NCBI RefSeq assembly: GCF_026420865.1
Contig: NZ_JAPCWC010000032.1
Span: 1-35,767, forward strand
DNA from: Novosphingobium clariflavum
Lineage (GTDB): Bacteria; Pseudomonadota; Alphaproteobacteria; Sphingomonadales; Sphingomonadaceae
Length of the DNA stretch: 35,767 nt
Reading direction: 5' to 3'
Numbering within the stretch: position 1 is the first letter of the stretch; every line of letters begins with the position of its first letter. Below the pieces are notes generated by a model, which was not told the DNA's origin, ran no database searches, and worked only from the letters and a program-made list of their open reading frames with translations. Both the position numbers and the translations under genes were made by a program. This document shows positions 7,169 to 14,559 of this stretch, piece after piece.

Positions 7169-8175
7169 GTGCGGCGGCCAACAACATCGCCGATTGGCGC
7201 GTGACGCTCGATGGCGTGGATCTGTCCGACCGGATGCGCCCGCGCCTTGTCTCGCTCTCCCTGTCCGAGAAGCGCGGCGACGAGGCCGACCAGCTGGACA
7301 TCGTGCTGACCGACACGGACGGCCTGCTGGCCATCCCGCCAGAGGGCGCCGTGCTGAAACTCCAGCTAGGCTGGAAACAGGGCAAGGACGTCACCGTGGG
7401 CCTGATCGACAAGGGCAGCTTCAAGGTGGATGACGTTGGCCACAGCGGCCCGCCCGACCAGATCACGATCAAGGCCCGCGCGGCCGACTTCACCAGCGAG
7501 ATCCGCAACCGCCGCGCGCATAGCTGGAAGGATACCACGCTGGGCGCCGTGCTGCGCGATGTGGCCGGGCGCAACGGCCTCACCGCGCGGATCTCGCCGG
7601 CGCTCGCCGCGATTGCGCTGCCCTCGATCAGCCAGAGCCGGGAAAGCGACATCGCCCTCCTGCGCCGCCTCGGCCGTGAGAATGACGCGGTGGCCACGAT
7701 CAAGGACAAACACCTGATCTTCGCCCCCAAGGGTGCCGGCCAGACCAGCGGCGGGCAGAGCCTGCCCGCGCTCACCATCACCCGCCGCAGTGGCGACGGC
7801 CACCGATGGCAGCGCCAGAAGCGCGACGGTCAGCAAGGCGTCACCGCCCAGTGGCACGATCGCAAGGGTGCAAAGCGCAAGACGTTCACCGCCGGCACCG
7901 CAGACGGCGCGAAGAAGCTGCGCAAGGTCTACCCCGACGAAGCCTCGGCCCGCCGTGCCGCCACGGCTGAGAACGCCCGCCTGAAACGCGCGCCCGCCAC
8001 CTTCGACATCCGCCTGGCGCTGGGCCGCCCCGATGCCTCCCCCGAAGCCCGCGTCACCGTCGCCGGATACAAGCGGGAGATCGACGGGACGACCTGGCTG
8101 ATTTCCGAGGTAACGCACCGGGTGGATACCTCCGGCGGCTTCACCACGGACTTGCGGATGGAGATGGCGCCTTAA
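7165..8175 (+). CDS. Phage late control protein D / tail hub (gpD)
   Basis: A 336-residue gpD-family protein that forms the baseplate hub to which the spike V attaches; structurally it corresponds to T4 gp27. The N-terminal half holds the RVTLDGVDLSDRMRPRLVSL start and the LSLSEKRGDEADQLDIVLTD block. The middle contains KARAADFTSEIRNRR and SWKDTTLGAVLRDVAGRNGL. The C-terminus has the family ending TWLISEVTHRVDTSGGFTTDL. It is the last gene of the tail operon in this window and ends 23 bp from the convergent HIRAN gene; no clear terminator is visible between them. Confidence 0.93.
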   Translation: MSAAANNIADWRVTLDGVDLSDRMRPRLVSLSLSEKRGDEADQLDIVLTDTDGLLAIPPEGAVLKLQLGWKQGKDVTVGLIDKGSFKVDDVGHSGPPDQITIKARAADFTSEIRNRRAHSWKDTTLGAVLRDVAGRNGLTARISPALAAIALPSISQSRESDIALLRRLGRENDAVATIKDKHLIFAPKGAGQTSGGQSLPALTITRRSGDGHRWQRQKRDGQQGVTAQWHDRKGAKRKTFTAGTADGAKKLRKVYPDEASARRAATAENARLKRAPATFDIRLALGRPDASPEARVTVAGYKREIDGTTWLISEVTHRVDTSGGFTTDLRMEMAP

Positions 8176-8198
8176 CCGCAGTGGAATTGAGAAATGCG

Positions 8199-8612
8199 TC
8201 AATCTTCCCAAATCTCGTCTGGATAAAACGGCGGATCGTCATCGATCGGCGCGTCGCCCGATTCGCCGTCCTCTGCAAGCATGGCGCCGGTGAGATGCGG
8301 TTCGCGGCCATCGAAACTAACGCGCACCCACGCACCGAAAGCAGCGCGTCGCTGAAAGACCGCACGAACAAGGTCTCCGCTAAACTGCGCGCCAAACTGC
8401 CGCGCGCGATCGGCGCTGATGTAACCAAGCTGGACGTCCCGGCAGGAATACACCGCCACGGCATGGGGATCGTGCGGGTTTTGCCGCTCGGGAACCAGCG
8501 TCAGCGGCTCGCCAGGGTGGCACAGCAGGATCTCGAACTGGCGGTTGGAACCGTCCGCATTCGGATGCGCGACACCCACGACCGCGAAGGACATCTCAGG
8601 AATCGAAGTCAT
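8199..8612 (-). CDS. Stand-alone HIRAN-domain protein
   Basis: A 137-residue protein that is mostly one HIRAN domain. Visible family marks are FAVVGVAHPN near the start, then GEPLTLVPERQNPHDPHAVAV and VQLGYISADRARQF, followed by an acidic tail (DDDPPFYPDEIWED). In larger proteins such as HLTF, HIRAN domains bind DNA ends or stalled forks; small solo forms in phages are poorly understood. It begins 9 bp after the repressor gene on the same strand with no room for its own promoter, so it should be made in the lysogen together with the repressor. An accessory immunity or DNA-damage role is possible but not shown. Family call fairly sure, function unknown. Confidence 0.8.
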   Translation of the reverse strand: MTSIPEMSFAVVGVAHPNADGSNRQFEILLCHPGEPLTLVPERQNPHDPHAVAVYSCRDVQLGYISADRARQFGAQFSGDLVRAVFQRRAAFGAWVRVSFDGREPHLTGAMLAEDGESGDAPIDDDPPFYPDEIWED

Positions 8613-8621
8613 GGCAGATGG

Positions 8622-9284
8622 TCAGGTGCGGCGAAAAACACCAGCAACGCGGCCGATCACGGACACTTCCCCATCGGCAGCGACCTCGGGCGGCACTTGG
8701 GGGTTATCGGCCATCAACTTGTACTTCCCATCCGGCATCACCCGAACGCGCTTGATGGTGCCTAGGCCGCCGTAATTCAGCGCCCAGATCCCTTCCTGCC
8801 GGTCGATTACACGCTGCGATCGGTCGATCATCACGATGTCGCGGTCGTTGATCGTGGGATACATGCTATCGCCGTGCGGCTTGACGATCGAAAGATGAGC
8901 CGCTGCGGAATGCGTAAAATTGCGCACCCAATCTTCCGGGATCCAGCGATCAACGCGCTCCATCACATTTTCGTCGAGGAAGCCGAGGCCCATGCCGATT
9001 GAAAGGTCGATTTCCTCGACCTTGATGAGCCCCATTTGCGCGGCAATCTCTGCCGGCGTCGGCGGGATAAATGCATCTTCTGCAGGGTCGTCAATCTCAC
9101 CAGTCAAGTACGCAGCAGAGGTCCGCAGAACGCGGGCGATTTTGTGCAGATGGCTCGAGCCGGCGGACAAGCCGGTAACGATTTTCCCAATGGTGGCCTG
9201 GGAGACGCCGACTTCACGCGCCAGCGACGACTGGGAATATCCCAGCAACTTCATGCGCTCGGCAACACGGTCAGGCTTAATCAT
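8622..9284 (-). CDS. Phage repressor, HTH plus S24 LexA-like peptidase domain
   Basis: A CI-type repressor of 220 residues. Residues 8-60 form an HTH (LAREVGVSQATIGKIVTG). The C-terminal S24 domain has the nucleophile in HGDSMYP (Ser140) and a lysine in GTIKRVR (Lys178), with the 38-residue spacing of LexA-type Ser/Lys dyads. I see no clear Ala-Gly or Cys-Gly cleavage dipeptide in the linker (65-110), so RecA-stimulated self-cleavage is uncertain. It is divergent from the Cro-like gene, with an 84-bp gap holding paired operator-like sequences. It likely maintains lysogeny by shutting the early operon and is followed by HIRAN in one transcript. Confidence 0.92.
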   Translation of the reverse strand: MIKPDRVAERMKLLGYSQSSLAREVGVSQATIGKIVTGLSAGSSHLHKIARVLRTSAAYLTGEIDDPAEDAFIPPTPAEIAAQMGLIKVEEIDLSIGMGLGFLDENVMERVDRWIPEDWVRNFTHSAAAHLSIVKPHGDSMYPTINDRDIVMIDRSQRVIDRQEGIWALNYGGLGTIKRVRVMPDGKYKLMADNPQVPPEVAADGEVSVIGRVAGVFRRT

Positions 9285-9293
9285 ACGGCGACC

Positions 9294-9359
9294 CTACAAC
9301 GTTGGTAATAAATCGAAACGAGAGAATTATTATTGACGCAGCTATTCCAATGGTTGTAG
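9294..9359. promoter_or_regulatory. Immunity operator region with two inverted sites
   Basis: The 84-bp gap between divergent repressor and Cro-like genes holds CTACAACGTTGG at 9294-9305 and its near-inverse CCAATGGTTGTAG at 9347-9359 (CTACAACCATTGG on the minus strand). Each contains a small dyad, CAA..TTG. The arrangement suits repressor and Cro binding sites flanking both promoters. TTGACG at 9333-9338 followed 16 bp later by TGTAGT (9355-9360) is a possible rightward promoter; if used, the Cro-like mRNA would be almost leaderless. The repeats are seen; binding and promoter use are inferred. Confidence 0.6.
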
Positions 9360-9368
9360 TCGGTGGTC

Positions 9369-9701
9369 ATGACGCAGGACGTTACCCCTTTCGAGGCACT
9401 GCAAAAGGCCCTCAGCATCGCTGGCGGTCAGTCGGCAACGGCTAGAATTTGCAACGTTTCTCAGACCGCCGTGTGGAAATGGCTCCAGAGCGGAAAGCGG
9501 CTTCCCGCCGAGCATGTGCTGCCTATGTCCGCAGCGACGGGTGTTCCCCCGCACCAGCTTCGCCCAGACATTTATCCGCTGTCCCTCATGATCGAAGACC
9601 CCAACTACACCGAAGAGTGTAACCCCCTTCTAATCAAGCAGTCAGTCCCTGTCGTTTGCGATCCAACTGCCAAAGCGCAACGCACGGACGGTGCGGAATG
9701 A
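9369..9701 (+). CDS. Cro/YdaS-like HTH regulator
   Basis: A 110-residue protein whose N-terminal 65 residues resemble YdaS/Cro-type HTH proteins: ALQKALSIAGGQSATARICNV, then SQTAVWKWLQSGKRLPAEHVLPM and a short GVPPHQLRPDIYP tail. These repress the repressor promoter in lambdoid and P2-like phages and favour lytic growth. The C-terminal 40 residues are of unknown type. I start at ATG 9369; a GTG at 9363 is in frame, but no good ribosome binding site precedes either. It is first in the rightward early operon and overlaps the next gene by the ATGA junction. Confidence 0.8.
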   Translation: MTQDVTPFEALQKALSIAGGQSATARICNVSQTAVWKWLQSGKRLPAEHVLPMSAATGVPPHQLRPDIYPLSLMIEDPNYTEECNPLLIKQSVPVVCDPTAKAQRTDGAE

Positions 9702-10183
9702 CCAAGGTCCGTGCCCCGCTTTCCTTTTCTATCGCCGTCATGACCGTGGTCGATCTGATCGGTTGGACGGACGCCGCTGCGATTGCGCGTCGCGCCGTCC
9801 GCACCATTCGCCATTGGAGTGAAAGCGACAAGAAAGGCTCCCCCACGCTCGATCAGGCAATTGCGCTGGATCGCGCCTTCATTCTTGCCGGTGGCGGCTA
9901 TGCCCCGATCCTCGAAAGCTATGCTCGCCAGATCGAGGTCATCACCGGCGAACCCTGCCGCGATTCTCTGGCCCAAGATCTTGCTTTGGCCACGCGCGAA
10001 GCGGGCGACGCATTCAGCCACTGTGTTCAGGCGCTGCTGCCGGGCGCCACGCCCGCGCAAATCCACCGCGCCATTGCCGAGACCGAGGAAGCAGACGCGA
10101 TTTTCCCGCGCCTTATCGGCCGTTTGAAAGCACTTCTGCCCGGCAATGGGGCCGGGCGCGAAGCTACGGGGGTTAATCAGTAA
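9698..10183 (+). CDS. CII-like phage regulatory protein (tentative)
   Basis: A 161-residue protein starting at the ATGA overlap with the Cro-like gene. The order of elements (VVDLIGWTDAAAIARRAVRT, a TLDQAIALDRAFILAGG segment, a long helical C-terminus) is reminiscent of the phage CII/CP76 regulators found next to Cro in P2-like phages. The similarity is weak by eye and the putative HTH is not classical. It overlaps the following ogr gene by TAATG, so three regulators are translated in series. Its role could be lysis-lysogeny control; it may instead be an unrelated early protein. Confidence 0.55.
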   Translation: MTKVRAPLSFSIAVMTVVDLIGWTDAAAIARRAVRTIRHWSESDKKGSPTLDQAIALDRAFILAGGGYAPILESYARQIEVITGEPCRDSLAQDLALATREAGDAFSHCVQALLPGATPAQIHRAIAETEEADAIFPRLIGRLKALLPGNGAGREATGVNQ

Positions 10184-10488
10184 TGTCGGGTCGTCCTGCC
10201 CAATTGCCACACGTCACCTGTCCGGCATGCGGAGGCCGCGCCTTCGCCCGCTCCACAGGCAAGAGCAGCCCGCTCTACCGCGAGGTCTACTACCACTGCC
10301 GCAACCCGGATGCCTGCGGGCACCAGTTCGTGGTCAGCATGGAAGCGATCCGCTCCACCAGGCCTAGCCGGTTCCCGGCTCCGCTCCACGTCCTGCCCCA
10401 AACCAAGTGGCACGCTGCCGCCAACGACCGCGCGGACAACGACAACAGCCCGCCGCCCGAACCGGGGGCCAGCGCCGCTGGCTCCTGA
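10183..10488 (+). CDS. Ogr/Delta-type late transcription activator
   Basis: A 101-residue Ogr/Delta-family zinc protein. The N-terminal half contains CPACGGRAFARSTGKSSPLYRE, then YYHCRNPDACGHQFVVSMEAIR, the diagnostic Cys4 finger (CxxC ... CxxxxC) of P2 Ogr and P4 Delta. These bind upstream of late promoters and recruit host RNA polymerase through its alpha subunit. The C-terminal 40 residues are Pro/Asp/Asn-rich and probably disordered. In P2 ogr is a separate gene beyond D. Here it is the third gene of the early operon, which would place late transcription directly under early control. A candidate target dyad lies at 1027-1054. Confidence 0.9.
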   Translation: MSGRPAQLPHVTCPACGGRAFARSTGKSSPLYREVYYHCRNPDACGHQFVVSMEAIRSTRPSRFPAPLHVLPQTKWHAAANDRADNDNSPPPEPGASAAGS

Positions 10489-10594
10489 TCTGACCGCCTG
10501 ACGGCCTGATCCAACCCACTACTGCCCGATTGCCCGGCTCGATTCCGGGAACGCCCCCGCTTTGCCTTTTTCCGCCCTCTTCGGAGCCCACCCC

Positions 10595-10801
10595 ATGCCT
10601 TTCGCCCATTCGATCAGCGTCGGCGCGACAGCGCGCCGCACGCCCCGCCAGACCTACACCTTGCCGGCGTCAATCATCGCCTACCGTGATCTGTGGCGCG
10701 CGGCCCCGGCAGACGTCCGGGAAGAGTTCATTGCCGCCTTCATCGCGATTCCCACGATCGTCGCCATCTTCGCGGCCCTCTGGTCGATGGGGCCAGCATG
10801 A
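10595..10801 (+). CDS. Small membrane protein of unknown function
   Basis: A 68-residue protein with a basic N-terminus and one strong C-terminal membrane segment (FIAAFIAIPTIVAIFAALW, about 45-63). I start at ATG 10595 because GGAG at 10583-10586 lies at the right spacing; an upstream ATG at 10562 lacks this. It overlaps the next ORF by ATGA. The position between the regulators and the replication gene is where phages often keep host-takeover or superinfection genes, but nothing in the sequence identifies a function. Confidence 0.6.
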   Translation: MPFAHSISVGATARRTPRQTYTLPASIIAYRDLWRAAPADVREEFIAAFIAIPTIVAIFAALWSMGPA

Positions 10802-11016
10802 GCGCGCCGGGATCCGCATTCTACATCGGCCAGCCCGTAGTCATCTCGGTCGAACGCTGGACGCCCAATGGCTGGCGCGCAGGCACCGAAACGGGCGTCG
10901 TCCTCACCCCCAGCGTCATGCGCGCCCACTGCCGTGGCTTCGTGGAAGTCTGGCGGGACAGCGGCGCGCTCCCTGAAATCGAAGCCTTCCCCCGCGCGTC
11001 CGTCACGCCGGCCTGA
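10798..11016 (+). CDS. Small hypothetical early phage protein
   Basis: A 72-residue protein starting in the ATGA overlap with the preceding small membrane gene. It is soluble, probably a small beta-rich fold (FYIGQPVVISVERWTPNGW, then TETGVVLTPSV and GFVEVWRD), with one cysteine and no recognised motif. Translational coupling supports that it is real. The in-frame open region extends upstream of 10798, but there it overlaps the neighbouring gene and has no ribosome binding site. Confidence 0.55.
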   Translation: MSAPGSAFYIGQPVVISVERWTPNGWRAGTETGVVLTPSVMRAHCRGFVEVWRDSGALPEIEAFPRASVTPA

Positions 11017-11041
11017 TCCTCACGAAAGTCACGATTCCACC

Positions 11042-13771
11042 ATGCAAATGCGCGACGACATTCGCAAAGCCCTGCTGCCCAAGCTGCGGGACGACTTCGG
11101 CTTCAAACCAAAGGCCGGCGCCACCTATCTGCAGAAGGGCAAGTGTCCCGACTGCGGCAACAAGGAAGTCTACACCCACGCCGAAAGCCCTTGGGTTCTG
11201 AAATGCAGCCGCGCCAACAACTGCCGCTGGGAAGCGTCGGTGCGCGACCTCTATCCCGAGATTTTCGATACGTGGTCGAACCGCTTCAAGGCCACGCCGC
11301 AGAACCCGAACGCAGCGGCCGATGCCTATCTGAGCGATGCCCGCGGCCTCAACCTCATGGGCATGCGCGGTGCCTATTCGCAGGAGTATTTCCGCGACGA
11401 AGGCCGCAAGATCGGCTCTGCCACCGTGCGCTTCCCGCTGCCGGGCGGCAGCTGGTGGGAACGCATTATCGACCAGCCCGGCCGCTTCGATCGCAAGGCC
11501 CGCTTCGCCTACGGCAAGTCCTACAAGGGGCAGGCATGGCACCGGCCCGATGTGTCGATGGAAGACTTCGCGAACGCCCGCAGCATCTGGTTTGCCGAAG
11601 GCATCTTCAATGCCTGGGCTCTTGAACAGGCGGGCCAGCGCGCGGCTTCGACCATGTCGAGCAACAACTATCCGTCCGAGTTCCTCAAGCAGCTGCGCAC
11701 CCATATCGCCGCCTCGGACTCCCCGTTCCGGCGCCCGCAGATTGTCTTCGCCTTCGACGTCGGCCCCGCCGGCACCAAGGCCTCCCGCGACTATGTCGAG
11801 AAGGCCAAGGACGAAGGCTGGGACGCTACCGCCGCGCAGCCGATGGGCGAGGAAGAATCCGGCAAAGAACTGGACTGGAACGACCTGCTCGGTTTCGACC
11901 GTCTCGGTGAATCGCTCCGCGCCGAATACCTGTGGAACGGCCAAGTCCTGCTCGCCAAGACGGCGCAGGAAAAAGCCTATCTCATTTGGGAAAAGCACCG
12001 CTGGAACAGTTTCCACTTCACCTTCGGAAGCCGGACCTACTGGTGTTCGATCGACATTTCCGTCGTTCAGGAAAAGATCGACGAATATCGCCGGGGCCGC
12101 ACCCGCGAACTCAAGGAAATCGACCAAGAGGAAGAGGCCAAGATCCGGCAGGAAGCCTCGCGCGAGGCGCTGGCCGTCGAGGAAATCGCCAACTGCGCGT
12201 TCCGCGTCCTGTATCGCCAGCGCGACGAGGCGACAGACGAAACCAAGTTCTATCTCAACATCAGCTACCCCAGCAGCAAGCGTCCTTCCGTCAAGGGGGA
12301 CTTCACCGCCGCCCAGCTGCGCAAGGCATCGAATTTCGAGGATCGCCTGTTCGCCTTCGGCGGTGTGTGGACCGGCAACGCGCACCAGCTGACCCGCATC
12401 CTGCAGCAACAGACGCCCGATCTGCCCGACGTCCGCCCGCTCGGCTTCACCGGCTATTGCCGCGATGCGCAGGCCTATGTCTTCGGCCCGATCGCGGTGT
12501 CGAACGGTCGCGTCTACAAGCCGAACGAGAACGAGTTTTTCCAGATCGGCAAGCAGGCGCTCAAGCTGGGCACCTCGGAAAAGCTGCTGGATATCGACTA
12601 TGACGCCGACCAGCTGGACGTCAGCTGGCTCCCCGACCTGTGGACCGCCTATGGCGCCAAGGGCATCGTCTGCCTGACCTTCTACTTCGCCTCCCTATTC
12701 GCCGAACAGGTGCGTGCGGAGATGAAGAGCTTTCCGTTCCTCGAAATGCACGGTCTGCCCGGCACCGGCAAAACCACGCTGGTCGAATTCCTCTGGAAGC
12801 TGCTGGGCCGCGAAAACTACGAAGGCTTTGACCCTGCCAAGGCCACCCCGGCCGCCATGGCACGCAACCTCGGCAAGGTGGGCAACCTGCCCGTCGTTCT
12901 GATCGAGGGCGACCGCCGCGAAGAAGCCAGCCACTCCAAGAAGTTCGAGTGGGAGGAACTCAAGACCGCCTACAACGGCCGGACCGTGCGCGCACGCGGC
13001 GTCAAGAACGGCGGCATGGAGACGTTCGAGCCTCCGTTTCGCGGCGCGATCATCATCGAGCAGAACGAGCCGGTCAACGCGAGCCGCGCGGTGCTGGAAC
13101 GTATCATGTCGCTCGGCTTCGACATGTCAGGCTGGTCGCCGGCGACAAAGGTCGCGGCCGAGAAGCTGGAGCAATGGCCGATCGAGGACATCTCAGGCTT
13201 CATCGTTCACGCGGCCCGGCGCGAAGCGGAAGTCATGAACCGCTACCGGCAGGCATTCGCTCAGTACGAAGATGAACTGCTAGCGCTGCCGGCGATCCGC
13301 ACCAACCGTCTTGCAAAGACGCACGGCCAGTTGCTCGCTTTCCTTGACGCAATCCGTGCGATCGTCCCCCTGTCGGACGAGCAGCAGGCCGAAACCGCCC
13401 GCTTCATCGTGCAAATGGCCACCGATCGCCAGCTTGCCGTCAACAGCGAAGACCCTGTCGTCAGCTTGTTCTGGGAGCGGTTCGACTACCTCGAAGAAAA
13501 CGAGGATCCCGCCACCACATCCGGCCACATCAACCATCACCGCAAGCACGAAGAAGGCATGATCGCCATCCGCTTGAACGAGATGGAGAGCCGGTGCGCG
13601 GACAAGCGCCTGGAACTGCCCACCCACGCGGAACTGATCCGCGCGCTCAAGACCTCCAAGGCCCGCCGTTTCATCGAACAGGGCATGGTCAACTCCCGAA
13701 ACGAGGGCGTCTCCGGCGTCCGCTGCTGGATCTTCCACGATCCGTCCCGCGCCCTCTCCCGCAAAGCCTGA
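11042..13771 (+). CDS. TOPRIM primase-helicase (phage replication protein)
   Basis: A 909-residue replication protein. An N-terminal zinc finger (C35, C38, C55, C61) with the CPDCGNKEVY motif resembles DnaG/CHC2 or P4-alpha primases. A TOPRIM-like section follows at about 180-290, with WFAEGIFNAWALEQAGQ and IVFAFDVGPAGTKASRDY. A charged coiled region lies at about 340-390. The C-terminal helicase has Walker A GLPGTGKTT at 571-579 and a Walker B-like VVLIEGD near 618-624. It would prime and unwind phage DNA, as P4 alpha or T7 gp4 do. No P2-type gpA nickase is present, so replication is probably theta-type. I start at ATG 11042 (MQMRDDIRKAL); the frame is open further upstream but overlaps other genes. 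Confidence 0.88.
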   Translation: MQMRDDIRKALLPKLRDDFGFKPKAGATYLQKGKCPDCGNKEVYTHAESPWVLKCSRANNCRWEASVRDLYPEIFDTWSNRFKATPQNPNAAADAYLSDARGLNLMGMRGAYSQEYFRDEGRKIGSATVRFPLPGGSWWERIIDQPGRFDRKARFAYGKSYKGQAWHRPDVSMEDFANARSIWFAEGIFNAWALEQAGQRAASTMSSNNYPSEFLKQLRTHIAASDSPFRRPQIVFAFDVGPAGTKASRDYVEKAKDEGWDATAAQPMGEEESGKELDWNDLLGFDRLGESLRAEYLWNGQVLLAKTAQEKAYLIWEKHRWNSFHFTFGSRTYWCSIDISVVQEKIDEYRRGRTRELKEIDQEEEAKIRQEASREALAVEEIANCAFRVLYRQRDEATDETKFYLNISYPSSKRPSVKGDFTAAQLRKASNFEDRLFAFGGVWTGNAHQLTRILQQQTPDLPDVRPLGFTGYCRDAQAYVFGPIAVSNGRVYKPNENEFFQIGKQALKLGTSEKLLDIDYDADQLDVSWLPDLWTAYGAKGIVCLTFYFASLFAEQVRAEMKSFPFLEMHGLPGTGKTTLVEFLWKLLGRENYEGFDPAKATPAAMARNLGKVGNLPVVLIEGDRREEASHSKKFEWEELKTAYNGRTVRARGVKNGGMETFEPPFRGAIIIEQNEPVNASRAVLERIMSLGFDMSGWSPATKVAAEKLEQWPIEDISGFIVHAARREAEVMNRYRQAFAQYEDELLALPAIRTNRLAKTHGQLLAFLDAIRAIVPLSDEQQAETARFIVQMATDRQLAVNSEDPVVSLFWERFDYLEENEDPATTSGHINHHRKHEEGMIAIRLNEMESRCADKRLELPTHAELIRALKTSKARRFIEQGMVNSRNEGVSGVRCWIFHDPSRALSRKA

Positions 13772-13787
13772 AATCGAAAGGAAGAAC

Positions 13788-14297
13788 ATGCGTAGCGTGC
13801 CCTCTCTTACGTCGATGCTGGACGATCCCATGGCCCAGCGCTCGATCCTCACCGCCTCCGTTCTGCCGTGGGACTATGTCCGCATGCGCCGGAAAGCCGC
13901 CGGCCTTTCGATTGCGGACGCGGCCCGGCCCTACTGGCACCATGCGGAACACCGCGCAGACGTCGAACGAAACTTCCGCACCTTGGAAACCGTGGGCTTC
14001 CGCGTGAAGCAGCACTTCTTCGTGCTCGACATGTCGCGGTCCTACCGCCTGAACATCACGGTCTATCGCCAGCTTTGCGATGATCGCCCGGACCAGCACC
14101 CCCGGCTCTGCCTTGCCTGCGGTTGGGACGAATGGACCGACCAGCTGGACTGGCACGACAACGCCGTGACGTGGTCCGCCCACGATCCGGAAATCTGCAC
14201 CCTCTGCGAACACGGCCGCCGGACGAAATTCACGCCCCGGCCCGCAGCCCATCACCCCGATACCATGCCCCACGGCGCCCACCAGATCGCCGCTTGA
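13788..14297 (+). CDS. Cys-rich hypothetical phage protein
   Basis: A 169-residue protein with a good ribosome binding site (AAAGGAAG) before the ATG. The N-terminal half is helical and basic (WDYVRMRRKAAGLSIADAARPYW), loosely HTH-like. The C-terminal half has two CxxC pairs, LCLACGW at 108-111 and ICTLCEH at 137-140, spaced to bind one zinc ion. This suggests a DNA- or protein-binding zinc-ribbon factor. It lies directly between the primase-helicase and the GapR homologue, so a replication or regulatory role is plausible. I do not recognise the family. Confidence 0.7.
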   Translation: MRSVPSLTSMLDDPMAQRSILTASVLPWDYVRMRRKAAGLSIADAARPYWHHAEHRADVERNFRTLETVGFRVKQHFFVLDMSRSYRLNITVYRQLCDDRPDQHPRLCLACGWDEWTDQLDWHDNAVTWSAHDPEICTLCEHGRRTKFTPRPAAHHPDTMPHGAHQIAA

Positions 14298-14311
14298 GAA
14301 AGGAAACCACT

Positions 14312-14557
14312 GTGTCCGAAGCGAACACCAGCACCGAAGACCGCCTGCGTCAGTATATCGAGCGCGTCGAACGCCTTGAGGAAGAAAAGAAGGGCATCAG
14401 CGACGATATCCGCGACGTCTACAGCGAGGCGAAAGCGGTTGGTTTCGACGTCCCGGCCATGAAGCTCATCGTCAAGATGCGCAAAATGCAGCCCGATCAC
14501 CGCCGCGAAATGGAGATGATCACCGACACCTACAAAACCGCGCTGGGGCTGGACTGA
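14312..14557 (+). CDS. GapR/DUF2312-family DNA-binding protein (phage-borne)
   Basis: An 81-residue DUF2312 protein, the family of Caulobacter GapR, which binds overtwisted, positively supercoiled DNA and supports replication and transcription. The full family pattern is visible: LRQYIERVERLEEEKKGIS, then DIRDVYSEAKAVGFDVPAMK, and a final helix ending YKTALGLD. The start is GTG at 14312 with an AAAGGAAA ribosome binding site upstream. It is encoded in the early replication operon, so it may relieve topological stress during phage replication or interfere with the host GapR. The chromosomal copy is not in the window. Family call strong, phage role inferred. Confidence 0.88.
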   Translation: MSEANTSTEDRLRQYIERVERLEEEKKGISDDIRDVYSEAKAVGFDVPAMKLIVKMRKMQPDHRREMEMITDTYKTALGLD

Positions 14558-14559
14558 CC

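Noticed and set aside
9656..9697. Upstream start for the CII-like gene
   Set aside because: The ATGA overlap at 9698 is the natural coupled start; the extension overlaps the end of the Cro-like gene and has no ribosome binding site.
10489..10594. Possible extra gene after ogr, in the overlapping open frame
   Set aside because: 106-bp gap with no ribosome binding site until GGAG at 10583, which belongs to the gene at 10595.
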